Assembly (NCBI GenBank): GCA_028023455.1
Contig: JAQFVV010000144.1
Location: 804,001 to 868,000 of the forward strand
Reading direction: 5' to 3'
Source: Epiperipatus broadwayi
Taxonomy: Eukaryota; Onychophora; Udeonychophora; Euonychophora; Peripatidae
Length of the DNA stretch: 64,000 nt
Positions 1-12,301 of the stretch are shown in pieces. The notes under the pieces are model-generated. The model saw only the letters and a program-made list of their open reading frames with translations, searched no databases and had not been told where the DNA came from. Position 1 is the stretch's first letter; every line of letters starts with the position of its first letter. Made by a program: the position numbers and the translations under genes.

Positions 1-759
1 TTGTTAAATAAATGTAAATAATTAAGTATATCTAGACCAGTAATGGTGAACCTATGACATGCTCGCCATCTGATACATTCAAATTTTTTACTGGCGCACA
101 AACTATTTACATATCATAATTTTTTATGCTTTAAATTAAATATTTTTTTGTTGCTAAAATCTGTACAAATAAAAATTTCCTGTAAACTAAAGGTAAAATA
201 AATAAATATAATATTATATTAGAATTCAATTTACAATTGAACTTTGATTATTAGCAATAAATTATATTTTAAGTCAAATAAAGTGGTCCCGGTTTGTTGT
301 GGTATCATATTATATGAACCTGTAAAATGATTCCAATAAAACTAGAAAGTAAACTCAGTAAAATGTTTTATAACTCTTTGAAGTAAATTTTTTCAAATCT
401 AAAGTAATCAAATGGTTTTTGTTCTAATCTTTTTTCATCCAAACATGTTGAGACCATTCATTTTTTTAATGTAATAAAAATTGCGAACAAAGAAACGAAA
501 TGCATAATCAATGCCATCAAATGACTTTTTTATTTCTTTGCTTGAAGTTATGCTGTAAAAGTGAAATGTAAGGATAATAATATATTTTAACATATAATAA
601 GTCTTTGATTTATAAAATTATTAAAACTCATTTAAATTTACTTTTAAATAAATTTGTTACCATTATATTAATATGACTAGTGAAAATAAAAAAACAAACA
701 AAAATTGTCAAGCAATAGAGAATTTCAAAATTGGTGGATTGATAAGTATAGCATGATTA

Positions 760-2690
760 ACAAAGGCACCAGAGTAGTATGTGTTTTTATGTTCCAGAAC
801 AGATATATTGAGAACATCATCAGTAAAATGGCATTATGAGATCAATCATAAATCACTTTGTGAAAAAAATAAAGATAAACAAAAAGAATATATTGCCCAA
901 GTATTTAAAAATATAAATATTCAATCAACATATGTAATGAAATTTATTGAAAATCATTCAAATATAACTGCTGCTAGTTTTTTTATTTCAGATATAATTG
1001 CCAAACATGGGAAACTTTTTAATGATGGAGAATATATGAAAGAAGTTTGGATGAAATGTGCACCAGTTCTTTTTGACGATTTTGAAAACAAAGCAAAAAT
1101 TATTCAGAGCATAAAAGATTTGCCATTGGCTAGAAATACAATTAAAAAAAAGAATCATGCAAATGGTCAACAAACATAACTTACCAACAAAAAAAAAGAT
1201 ATAAAATCTTCTAGTTTAATTTTCACTCTGCTTTGATGACAGTAGAAGCATAAATGGATCAGCTCATTTGGCTATTATTATTTGGTATTGTGTTGGGAAT
1301 AATATCAAAGAAGAATTGATCAGTTTAACCTCATTAGTAACAACGACAAAATGAATAGATCACATAGAGGCAAAACTCTCCAAACAGTAGCATCACTTAG
1401 TGCAAGCCAGAATAATCAATGGATGCAGGAAGGTTTGTGCATAAAATTCATATCTAGTGCCTGCTTATCCAATATCCCCAGACTAGTTTCTAGCTTGTGG
1501 CCTCAAGGCTCCTCACTGATGAAAGCACAAGCTAAAACCTAGTCTGGGAATATTGTGATGAGCAGGCATTAGATACAGATTTTATGCACAAACCTTCCTG
1601 CATCCATTGATTAATCTGGCATCCACTGAATGGTGCTACTGTATGGAGAGTTTTGCCTCAGTGAAAAACAGCTTGTGTAAGCATAAAGTATTGTGATAAT
1701 GTGATATTTGATGGTTTGGACATTCAATTTTGGTTTTTGTTGCATTACCCATCAGCAGGTTTTATGCATGAATGCCAGCATTAAATCACTGGAAGATGTT
1801 ATGAACATTGTGATTAAGTTAGTCAATTTTTAGTCAATTTTATATCTACACATTGAGAAAGATAAGCTCAATATATAATTGTTTATTTATGTACAACAAT
1901 GTCCGATGGTTAAGTTGAGAAAAAGTTCTTCAAAGATTTGTTGAATGTTTAGGTGAAATTAGACTGTTTTTACATAATAAGAAAATCACCGAAAAATATA
2001 ATGAATTAATGGATGTTGAATGGCTTTCAAAATTAATATTTTTTACTGATATATGTTCACATCTCAATGAATTAAATGTAAAACTGCAAGGTTACAATAA
2101 GACAACTGTTGTCATGTTTGCTTTGATCAAAGCATATGAAGTTAAATTACAAATTTTCAACCATGATGTTATTTCTTACACCTTCAAATATTTTCCAAAT
2201 GTAAAAAAGTTGACTGATTTACAAATCTCATGAGAAGCCAGATCAAGTAAAATTGATTCAAGACTTTTTGTGCTGTTATTCAATTAATAACTGATGAATT
2301 TTCTTTTAGATTTACACAGTTCAGACAATTTTCAGAAACATCAAAATTTAATGAATTAGAAACAATGAATTAGAAACATCAAAATTTAATGAATTAGAAA
2401 CAATGGAAAAGGATCGACTATTGGTTATATGTAAAAAGAATACTTAAGAGGAAAGATTGATTATCTGGAATGCTATTCCTGAAATATTTAATTATTCATA
2501 TTATTAATTTTCTCTTCTATGTATGCATGTGAGTCATTGTTTTCAGAAACAAATTTAATTAAAGGCAGTTCAAGAAATAGAATGACAGATGAATCTAGTT
2601 CAGCATGTACATTATGACAAATGATAAAATATGAACCAGATATAAAACATTTGGCATCCAATGTACAATATCAAAAATCTCATTAAATAA
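760..2690 (+). pseudogene. hAT transposase pseudogene (GTF2IRD2/ZBED-like)
   Basis: The reading frame is interrupted by stops, frameshifts and a foldback insertion, but the hAT order is clear. Positions 781-1179 give one open block of 132 codons matching the N-terminal part of hAT transposases of this group, with a segment like 'ISDIIAKHGKLFNDGEYMKE' and then a 'LARNTIKKK' stretch. At about 1220-1340 comes the DDE-bearing region, where the usual LDEST motif is degraded to CFDDS. At about 1900-2230 the conserved VRWLS motif is frameshifted, followed by a 'DVEWLSKLIFFTDICSHLN' block and a 'LNVKLQG' motif. At about 2525-2680 lies the C-terminal dimerisation region, with 'CESLFSETNLIKGSSRNRMT'. 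A short duplicated stretch around 2340-2405 adds further damage. It cannot make an active transposase. Confidence 0.85.
1361..1663. mobile_element. Foldback (long inverted repeat) element nested in the hAT
   Basis: Two arms of about 135-140 bp are near-complementary around a short centre near 1505-1530. The left arm contains GAGGCAAAACTCTCC and the right arm its reverse complement, and both share inner blocks such as CAATGGATGCAGGAAGG. There is no coding capacity; the short open frame at 1351-1542 is incidental. It interrupts the hAT transposase, so it arrived later or travelled with it. The central sequence (CAGACTAGTTT and TCACTGATGAAAG) recurs in the larger foldback element near 55.1-55.7 kb, so the two belong to one family. 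No target duplication was recognised. Confidence 0.75.
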
Positions 2691-2831
2691 TATCTATTTA
2701 TGTTGATTTTATATGATTATTTCCAAAATTTTGTTTTAATTACTGTTTATTTTTTACTATTACATTTTATTCAACTTACGCTCTTCTAAATAAATATTGT
2801 TCATTTGTATTTAGCTTATTTAGAAATTTTG

Positions 2832-2930
2832 TTTATTATTATTATTATTATTATTAATAATAATCATCATCATCATTATCATAATACTAATAATCATAAT
2901 AATGATAATGATAATAATATAAAAAAACTT
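2832..2930. repeat. ATT/ATC-type microsatellite
   Basis: A run of ATT triplets grades into ATC and imperfect AAT-like units. It lies inside the right part of the hAT element, after the end of the transposase remnant. Confidence 0.8.
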
Positions 2931-3100
2931 AAAAAACTGCAATAATTAAGTGAAAAGGTTCCTCAACAATGATCTAGACTACTTTACAGTAAATTTTTAT
3001 ATGACTATTTGATCTTTCTTAAATATCAATATCATTATAATATTCTGTCAGTCATCTAGTATATTTGTATCACTTAGGCATTTAATATATAGCTTTATCA

Positions 3101-3186
3101 GTCAAGCGGTATTAGCCGAGAGGTCATCACAGCTGCCTGGTTGTGGGTTTGCCTCCCGGCCGATGCTATGACATATGAAAAAAAAA
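3101..3186 (+). mobile_element. tRNA-derived SINE, short form, with perfect target duplication
   Basis: The 14-nt sequence atatagctttatca flanks the element at 3087-3100 and 3186-3199. The body has an A-box-like TAGCCGAGAGG (3113-3123), a B-box-like GGGTTTGCCTCC (3145-3156), a short unique tail ending GCTATGACATATG and an A-rich 3' end, all typical of a Pol III-transcribed tRNA-derived SINE. It is clearly the same family as the minus-strand copy near 54.3 kb, sharing the A box, the GGCC-ATGCTATGACATATG tail and the poly(A). The gap between A and B boxes is only 21 nt, against 46 nt in the other copy, so the anticodon-arm region is deleted here. Confidence 0.88.
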
Positions 3187-3199
3187 TATAGCTTTATCA

Positions 3200-6130
3200 A
3201 TAATTTCTTTGCCTGCTTCTTTTGAAGTGTCTATAATAATTTAATCATTTTCTGGAGCTTTTATTTTCATCATAGACTTAACTGCATACCCCACCTCTTT
3301 ATTTAAAACATTTGGAATTTGAAAAGATGTTGTAATTTCAGGATCTGTTTTTTTTAAAAAAATATTTTTATTATTACTATATTATTCTCTGTAGAATTTT
3401 TCTGGGATGCTTCTTGGTATGATTCTGATTTTAATAATATTAAATATTTTCAGCATAATTTTTTTTTATAGAGATGATGATATAAAGGCACTAAAAAAGC
3501 CTAATGTTGTCATGTCAGTTAGTGGCACAAATTCATTTACTGCTAATTTTCATTTATTACTTCTTGAAGTTATTCATAAAAAATATTTTTTACCATGAAT
3601 CTATATTAAAATAATATATTTAAAAAAAATATAGATTCTAAACTAATAGTTTTTCATCTATGCTTAGGCCCATGTTCATACCTGTTATTTCAGAAATCAC
3701 TTGTTTGCTTATTTATTTGGGTTTTTGAAATCTTTAGCTAAGTACTCTTTGTTACAAACTCATACAATTAACTGTAGTTGCATTGCTTGTACTACATACA
3801 TCAATTTTGTTTAATGTAACATTTTACTTTTTGTTTCTTTTTCAAAAAACTGTAATTAATTTCATATATTTTTTATTATAATCTTCATCTTACTTTTAAA
3901 GCGTTTTTATATGATGAATATTTGTTCATACTTCCTATAATCCCTAATATATTTTTATCTTTTTCTTTAAAATTATAGGTATATGGATATGTGTTTGTGC
4001 ATATATATTTAGTATTTTAAGAGTTATAATCTGTGAATGTGCATATCATAATGAACTTTATAAATCAAACTTTCATATATCATAATAAGACAAGTTAGAT
4101 TTTCTTGAGTCAATTAATAAATTTGTAGGTAACTCCTCTGATCAATCCATTCACTTCTATCTGAATTCACATTCATTTATATGGATAGCAATTAGTTATT
4201 CATTTTTTGGAGGAGTAAAATATTGCATTAGTGACATTCATAGCAAAGCCTTGATTTAACAAGTTAACATAATTCAGATGATGAAGTACATATAAATTTT
4301 ATTACTTTTAACAAGTAAGTCTTTAGAATACCATGACTGATTTGCTATTCATATAAAAAGGAATTATATTTTTTATCTAAAAAAGTAGATTTATCGAGAG
4401 AGGATGTTATTCTAAGTTTTTTAAATGGCTCTAGACAGTTTAACTTGTAAATAATTATTACTCTATGTATATTTGGAGTTTATATGTCTTAAAATATTAT
4501 ATATATTTAGCATCACATATTTAATAGCTATTGTTTATTTGTTTGGCTGTTAAGATTAATGGAATATATATTGTAATAGAAACTATTCTAAAATATAAGA
4601 ACAATGCTAATGAAGCAACATTGTCTCATAAATAGCAATATTCCCTTGTTGGATGAGCCAAAAGTATGATGGACACTTAATCAAATAATGGATGAAAAGC
4701 TGCCTAACCAATATGGATGCCCATGTAGTTGAGCAAGCTAGAAAATATAATGGATAAATATTGTACTTAAGCAACTAAAAATATAACATAAATAAACAAA
4801 TTGACTCTATGATAGTTTGGCTTTACATCTATAATGGACTCATGAATTTGTAAGTTGCCAATGTCCATACTAAATAATTTTTGCTTGACGAAGAAGATAA
4901 ATTTCAACAAGTAACATTTTACTTGCTGATGAGATATAGTATGGGATATATACTTAAATATTTTTAATTGTAAATAAATTGTGTAATAAAATAGTTTTAT
5001 TTATGATTATGGAATAAGAAAATCAAAGTACTTAGGTTAATAATAATAATAATATTTATTGAAGTAAATGTTAACTCATTGAAATGGCTAAGACTATGAT
5101 CATAGTTTTAATTTTACCAACTGTAATCTAATATTATATAGTATAATCTTTATAATTTACTTCTGCTAGATTGCAATTAATAGAAATGATCTATGATTAA
5201 AATTATTAATGCATACTGCCATAAATGGTTAATTACAAATTCTTTCTCACAAAAAAAATTAATATGTTAACAATTGATTTAGGTCTTAATTACATGAGTG
5301 TATTATTTAAGCTTATATTGAATGATAAGATAAAATTGTCTTATAATTAAAAATTATTAATTAAAAAAAGACATTGATAAATATTTTATCCTTAAGCTAC
5401 TATTACATTCTCAACTATTATTGATAAGTGAAATTTATATCATGTAGATAATTTAAAAGAGATTTTTCTCTTAGTGTCTGTTAGCAAAATTGAGCTTATA
5501 TATATAATTTAAGCTTAGAGTCCACTATCTCATGATGTTTTCATTGGTACATCAATGATGAAATACAAATGTAGATTTCTCTGAACATTTTTATCCTTAA
5601 ATGATATTCAGCTATTCCTTTGTTGATATTACAATCCATGATAAATTTTGATAGTTTCATAGCTTCATGATGGTTAAACATGGCATTTGTTATTAATTAT
5701 TCCATTAGAATCATAAAGATATCAAATGAGAGGAATCTTTGTGTTCCTTCTCCCTTAAATAAATTTTCTCCTCATAGTATATATTTCCTTGTCATAAGTC
5801 CAGACTCTCTTTGTAAAAATAAGATAAGATAAAACACAAAATTTTAAGTAAAAGAAAATACTGGCATTCTTGCTGAATTTATTTCTGTAGCTATAGTAAC
5901 ATAAAACACAGTTTTTTTCTTTCCTTTTTTTTAAACACTAGCTCATGAACACATGATTATCTTTTCTCTAATCCTAATAAGGCATTGTTACCATTTGAGA
6001 TAACTTAATAAAAATCATTTCATTTTTAAATTTAATAAATAAAGTATTCATTCACTCCACAGTTATCTCAAATTAACCAACATATTTATTACATATAAGA
6101 CCTTTAATTATTTCCTTTATTTAGTTATTT
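3200..6130. other. A/T-rich non-coding DNA, nothing recognised
   Basis: Long A/T-rich sequence with scattered poly(A)/poly(T) and AT runs. The few open frames are short and of low-complexity composition. I see no family signature, RNA gene or clear repeat unit. Confidence 0.6.
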
Positions 6131-6620
6131 ATACACTACAAAGGAACTACTGATGGCAACATGTATACATCACAATATATATATATATTGTACCGTTTTT
6201 TGACTAATCTATATTTATTAGACATGAACGGCTATATGATTAGATTTGTATATCTGTTAAGAATATATACATTACCTACCATGCTCGCATCTAATCTACA
6301 TCATTGTATATAACCATTTAAGCTTTAGCGTAAGCATCATGTATTTCCAGATAATTCGGTTTTAATTATAATGAACTAACTCATACATTCTTGTAAAATC
6401 CACCAGCACTTATATGTGGTGGTTATCATTATCTATGTAAATCTTAGCGTAAGCAAGGATAACTTGACTTACTTAAAATAGAAGCTAACTTTCAGTCACA
6501 TTGTTGCCTTTAATAGTTAAAATTCTTTTTTTTTTTAGGTGCCAGGATTCTGCTTAACATCCTATTAAATCGACAATGTAATGACCCTACTATGTAATAC
6601 AAATCTCTCTCTCTCTAACA
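6130..6620. other. Slightly less A/T-rich block with short repeated motif
   Basis: The motif TTAGCGTAAGCA occurs twice, near 6327 and 6447, in the same orientation, and a short CT microsatellite closes the block near 6605-6620. The block looks like an old non-autonomous repeat, but no terminal repeats or boxes were found. Confidence 0.3.
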
Positions 6621-9360
6621 TGAGTGAACAAATAGCCACATATATTAACTTATACCTCATAAATTTTAGATGAACTAATGAAAGTGTATTATATGTATAT
6701 CTTAATACCCTGAATAATAAACCTGAAACAGAGTAAAGTGTGTTGGCATCAACAGTTGCATTTTACAAAGAAGATTGCTGAGAAAATACATTTACAAGAT
6801 TTAAACAAATGACACATTGAAGTTTTTTTTTTTTTTTTAAGAGCATAAATATTTTAATTTAATAAATGAACAAAAAAAAAAAAAAGAAAAGAAAAACCGT
6901 AATATCATAAATATTTCTGGGATCCATTAATCATATTTATAGTTCATTATGATCCATTAATTTTTTTTTATGGTTTACATGGTATGTGAAATATCTTAAA
7001 AAAAGTTACTTCAATAAATATTATGAGTTCAAAATTTAATTTCTTACTGGTAAGATTGTGACAACAAATATAATCCTCAGGCTTTTTACTCTGTGATCTG
7101 TATGTTAAGTTCTAGCTTGGATGTGATGCCTCCATTTCAGGAAGGTGATGACTTCATTCTTCTAAATCATTATAAAAACATCCAAGGTAAAGAAAAGACT
7201 GGTGATGTACAAGCATTCTAGCCACCCATCTGAATATTAGCAACTATCATGGAGTAATTCTGTATCTTGCAGCATATCCAAAAAGAAGATCCCTTTATTC
7301 ATGTCCATTTCTTTTATATCTCCAGAAAACTTATCACACATGTGTATGTTGAACACCTCCCAAATTTCTTCTTCAACTTTTATCTTTCCTTAAATTTTTA
7401 TTCTCATAGTTCTCTTTCTTGTAACTACCATGACCATATTTAATTACCAATGGCACACTTTGCAGAACTTTTATCAATATTTAAAATCAGTAGTCGCTTT
7501 TGAAACAGTCAGATCTGTCTATCCTCTGTTTCACCTACTATATAGTAGTATTTATTTATGTATACCTATACCCAAATCCTCATATATTATGCTAATATTA
7601 TGCTAAATTTAAAATCTAATTATACTAATTATGTGTGTGTGCATATACTGTAGCATACAGTATAGAAAACGTATGTATATATGTAAAAACCAGTAAATAC
7701 GCACGTATATATTTCTAGTAGTTAAATAAATGGAAACATGCTATGTATGTGTAACAAGAAACTATATATACATATATGCAGGAAAGTAATAATGTTATAG
7801 GATTAAAACATTAGAAAATTTCTTTATTTAGAATATTTATTCTAAAATTAATATTTGAAATTATAATATTTTTGCATATATCATTAAATTATATAAATGC
7901 GTTATATATATAATAAAATGTTTTTCCATCTTTAGATTTGTTTTTCGAAAAAGGTGATTTAATAAAATTAATCTTTCTTGCTGTATTCTGACCTACTTAA
8001 AATTTTAAGAGTAAAAATAGATTTTAAAACCAAGTATGAATAAATTAACTTGGTCAAGCTCGAGAAACCCACCTGTAAAAAAAATTGATAACAGCAGGTA
8101 TCCCAGATTTCCAAGAATATAGAGAGGTAAGTAGAAAAACAGATTTGAAACTACTAAGAAAGGGAAGAGGGGTGTGAGCTAGTACATAAGCTTACTTCAG
8201 CCATCTTTGAAACATTAATTGATTAATTCAGTCTTCACTCATTCTTAACTTGAATTTTAAGTATTTTGTAAAAATAATGATGACAGGGTAGAAGGCAATT
8301 CCCTTGCTTTCTAGACCCCAATGATAGTCTACAGGATGTGGAGAAAGATATACTAAAAGCTGATGCCACCTAAAGAAAACGCTCAAGATGAAGCCAGCTT
8401 GCCACAGCACAGAAAATATAGCGGTAACAGATCTCCATCAATCTAAAGTTAACTTTTAAACTAAACTTTGTAAATCGTAAAGCTAACTAAATTTATTAAT
8501 TATGGCCAAAATAATTTAATGTATTCTAAAGCTATAAACTAAATGTATATTTTATTTTTTCTTATTTAACTCATAAATTTTGCCTGATTCATTTATTCTG
8601 ATAGATTTATCATAACTGAGTTATCATAACTGATTTATTCTGATTTATTCTAACTGATTTGATTGATTCTAACTGATTTATTTTAAATGATAATTATGTT
8701 TCCAAATTATTTCACATATTTTAGCCTAATAATAATATTTGCTTTTATTAATAATTCTCATAAATAAAATAAATTTATATTAACTGAGTCAATTGAAGTC
8801 AGGCTATTTTATTTTATTCCCTTTTTAAAAAGCCAAATTTCAGATTTCACCTACATGAAATCTTATTGCTAAATTTGTTTCTTTTAGTTAAATCTATGCC
8901 AAACTTATTTTATTTTCAATTATGTATTTGTTTATGCTATGTTGTTCAGAATGGAGTTTTACTCATAGTTAAATGATTAGTGAGAAGCGATTAGATATTC
9001 TCATGTATATAATTTAGCATTTATTAATGCACAAACAAAACTCCCTTCTGAATTATTTAAAATAAATCTTATTTAAATTTAAGAGATATAATTAAAAGCT
9101 TATAAAAGCTTTAAAATAGGTTTGCTTTAAATGTAATATTTAATTAATATCTAGCTGAAGTGATAAAATACAGCATAAAGCTAGAATTTAGTATTATAAT
9201 TATCCAAAATATGCTGTAATCCTCCCTAGAGTTATATAAATGCCTATATAGATGGCTTAGCAAATTAGATTCATAAATTTTCTTCAATAGCATAGTTATA
9301 GATGCTACATTATGAACTGATCTACAGTAGTTTCATGGAAGGAAACTATTGTTTTGCATC
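6620..9360. other. A/T-rich non-coding DNA with homopolymers and short tandem repeat
   Basis: Poly(T) near 6823-6839 and poly(A) near 6871-6885. Two stretches (about 7080-7510 and 8020-8440) have a more balanced composition, as old transposon or exon remnants often do, but I recognise no protein in them. A degenerate tandem repeat built on 'ATTTATTCTAACTG' occupies about 8590-8690. Confidence 0.45.
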
Positions 9361-9450
9361 CTATTTTATTATATAATGATGTAGTTAGCGGAGCGAATGT
9401 GTCCTTAGGAAATGCTTTGGCATATATACTTGTTGCTGTATATCATATTC

Positions 9451-9545
9451 CAATGGGCATAGATTTTAAGGGCCACCCCATTACTCTTAGTTCGGACAAC
9501 TATTCTTCTTCAGATGAGCATAGGTTTTAAGGGTCACCCCATTCT
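9451..9545. repeat. Two-copy 61-bp direct duplication
   Basis: A block reading GCATAGATTTTAAGGGCCAC at 9457 recurs as GCATAGGTTTTAAGGGTCAC at 9518, giving a 61-bp period. The surrounding 9380-9600 is richer in G+C than its neighbours. There is no coding signal. Confidence 0.6.
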
Positions 9546-10035
9546 TCATATTTAGGACTGGAGCATGAGGATCCAGAATATTATAATTAGTTGTTCGATT
9601 ATCCGGACTAAAAATGTCTTTCTTTTACAGCAGTGGGTATGGTAAAAGGGAACCGATATTAGGTACGAATCCTGTGAGCAAGCACACATTTGAGATGCAG
9701 AGACTCAGATTATGTATTTTCTATATGCCTTGGTATCTGAAGTCTGGCTGCCAATCATCAGTTCATCCTGCCATATAATAATGTATATTTCAGCATTGAT
9801 CTGAAACAGAATCTAGTTTTATAGGCATATAAGCTATATAGAGAATATGTTAAATAATACATGTTTAATAAAATATTCTTTATAAATGATAATAATCACT
9901 TCTGCTAGCTCTAAAGCAAATCTAAATCCAAATATATAGCATAAACTAGACATAGATTATCATGAGCAAATTATACCAATTTTAACATAGTAATAAGTCT
10001 CATGAAAATGTAACTTGATAAATTATAAATCTTCA

Positions 10036-10240
10036 TCACCTGCGAATGATATATATATAAAGCAGAGTTAAATTAAATAATTTGTAACTTATAAACTAAA
10101 ATCACCTGCGAATGATTTGAAACACTATATATATGTAAACTAAAAACTGCTTGTATCCATAAAACTATCACCTGCATGTGAATCAAAACTTCAAATATTA
10201 ATGAATTGTAATTCCTAAAATCTTCACCTGCGAGTGAGAC
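10036..10240. repeat. Regularly spaced CACCTG (E-box) motif array
   Basis: The sequence TCACCTGCGAATGAT occurs at 10036 and 10102 and in slightly changed form at 10168 (TCACCTGCATGTGAAT) and 10224 (TCACCTGCGAGTGAG). Starts are 66, 66 and 56 bp apart. The sequence between copies is poorly conserved, so the core is either the surviving part of a decayed 66-bp tandem repeat or a cluster of E-box-type protein sites. Confidence 0.7.
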
Positions 10241-10478
10241 AATCCATATAATTCTATTGTAAATTTATTATTTCATTTATTAATTTTATCATTTATAATT
10301 TGGCTTTCATTAAATTAATTTAAATTTTAACTTCTGCTTAGTGTCTCAATTTTGCTCATTATTAATTAGTTAACTATTAGTTATTAAGAATCACAATCCA
10401 TATTTAATAATTATGCTCATGCTACACCTATATATATAGCTATACTGCCGGCATGTCCATTGCCTATAGTCTCATGTT

Positions 10479-10676
10479 TTACCGATGAGATACTGCCGGC
10501 ACAAAAATTAAGAAAAAACCTGGTGTAGCCTCATATATGTCATCCGCAAGGTAGTAAATTTTTGAGGGTTGGTAAAGCAACTGAGGTGAGATTGGATTCG
10601 GGGTCTCAATAACCTCATTTCGATCAGCCTTGGGATGATTTATTAAAACTCTGGATTTTGTTGCGCGAATGTACAA
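10479..10676 (-). other. Exon-like open island of unknown identity
   Basis: A minus-strand open stretch of 65 codons has much more balanced base composition than the DNA around it. The translation is not low complexity: it contains 'INHPKADRNEVIETPNPI' and then 'YYLADDIYEATPGFFLIF'. On the minus strand, a GGTAAAAC sequence just after the open stretch could be a splice donor; the acceptor side is not convincing. ATACTGCCGGCA occurs twice nearby (10442-10453 and 10490-10501), which could instead mark a repeat. I do not recognise the family. It may be one exon of a host gene or a fragment of a retroelement. Confidence 0.3.
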
Positions 10677-12079
10677 ATATGACCATTACACTTTTATTAT
10701 TTGAATTTCTTTTTTTTTTTTTAATTGAAAGAAAAAAAAACAACACAATGTGTATTGCCTCAAGGAAGCAAAATTTTCTAAGTTTAATCAAATAAAAGAT
10801 TTATTTTATATATATACAAAATCCACCAAACATACTTTTATTTTATTTTTTATATTCCATTCTCAGCAAATTCTTCAAATTCAACTGCCAACACACCTTA
10901 TATGGTTCAATATATATATATGTAATTATTTATCTGAAGAATTAGATTCCTATATTTATAGTTAAAGAAAAAAATATGATTGCATTGCCATACAATTTCA
11001 TTGTTACAATTAGTACAAGGAGAATATTTATAACACAAGAATCTCATGATACTGGATTTTTAAAGTAATTTAAGAGACAAAAGGCAGTAAGACAAAAGAA
11101 TATAGAAAGGAGACAAAAATATGTATTAGAAACACTATCTTTTGATGAATCAATATCTTGAGTTATGCTTATTGATTATTTGCACTTAGCTCTCATATCT
11201 GAACGTTTTCTCATTATCTCCCATCTGTAAACCCCATCATTAATCTGAATATTCACATATTCATAGAAATTATTATTATATATTTGTTAATTTCACTATA
11301 ATCAAACATTTGCATAAGTGTTTACTAACTCCATATTATTGTTGCGTCTTTTTGTTTATTTTAAACTATATGTAAATATATATGATTCATATGTATTTCT
11401 ATGCTCCATATTTCAGATATTTGGTTTGCAAATTAAATGTTAAGATGAAATATGTATATATGTTTCCTTATCTGGAGTGTTGTTATTTGTTTATTTATGG
11501 CAGGAAAAAAGAGAGGAAAAACAAACACATGCCTTTGAGATGTAAGCTTATATGAAAGTGGGAATGCGGTGAGGGGGGGGGAGAAGGAGTTGAGAGTTTT
11601 GTTAATAGGAGCTGTCGAAATTGAAAAGAAAATATTTTAAAAAAAGGAGGGGGAAGCTGAGAGAAAAAGAAACTTGGAAAACCTGTACAAATACCATTGC
11701 ATAATTCTCAAGATGATATTAAGATGCTGTGTATATTATCTATAAGTTATAGATATGAATTTAAGTAGTGGCAATTGTAACTCAACCAACTTTTTACAGT
11801 AAGAAAATTACCATTAATTTCCTGTGATCCAAGATTATACAAGGAAATGCTTCTTGAATCTCAACAACTAGAAGAGTGAATGTTAAGTTAGTCGGGATAT
11901 TTAAGGCAAATAGATTTAAATCAACTGATAGCTAAATTTATAGAACAGCATTATTTTTACTTATTTTAAAAGTTTGGAAATAAAAAAAATAAGTAAATGA
12001 GATACATAAAAGTAAATAATTACAATACCAATTATTTGTAGCATAAAATAATGCACTTCAAGCACTATTAAGCAAACAA

Positions 12080-12301
12080 TTGAGCTATACATTGGTTTAT
12101 TTGTTTATTGTTAAAGAAAATGAACTATGTTTTTACATAGTAAATAAATCTGGTATTATTGATGAATCTTATTACTTTCATACAATTATAATACCTAAAC
12201 ATATTCATGAGAGTATAGTGCAAATGTGTTATCATATGAATCCAAGACAGGAAGATTTTCTTCAATCGCTGAAAAGGTTTTTTTTTTATGATATTAACTA
12301 A
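12080..12301 (+). pseudogene. Possible LTR-retrotransposon integrase zinc-finger fragment
   Basis: A 73-codon open stretch contains 'HTIIIPKHIHESIVQMCY', which resembles the region just before and across the H-H-C-C zinc-binding domain of Ty3/gypsy-type integrases, where an IP(K/R)xLR...(L/M)CH pattern is common. A poly(T) run breaks it afterwards and no catalytic core follows. The match is short and the alternative is chance. Confidence 0.22.

Larger units (their letters stand above)
38..2971 (+). mobile_element. Complete but inactive hAT DNA transposon
   Basis: The ends are bounded by a perfect 8-bp direct repeat, atctagac, at 30-37 and 2972-2979, the target duplication length of the hAT superfamily. 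The left end begins CAGTAATGGTGAACCTATG and the right end, read on the minus strand, begins CATTGTTGAGGAACC, giving imperfect terminal inverted repeats starting with CA. Inside lies a decayed transposase of the GTF2IRD2/ZBED-like type. Unrelated insertions include a 303-bp foldback element and an ATT-type microsatellite near the right end. The element is non-autonomous because its coding region is broken, yet the target duplication is still perfect. Confidence 0.88.

Noticed and set aside
10036-10240. CRISPR-like array
   Set aside because: Regular spacing but only about 15 bp conserved, four units, eukaryotic setting and no cas genes.
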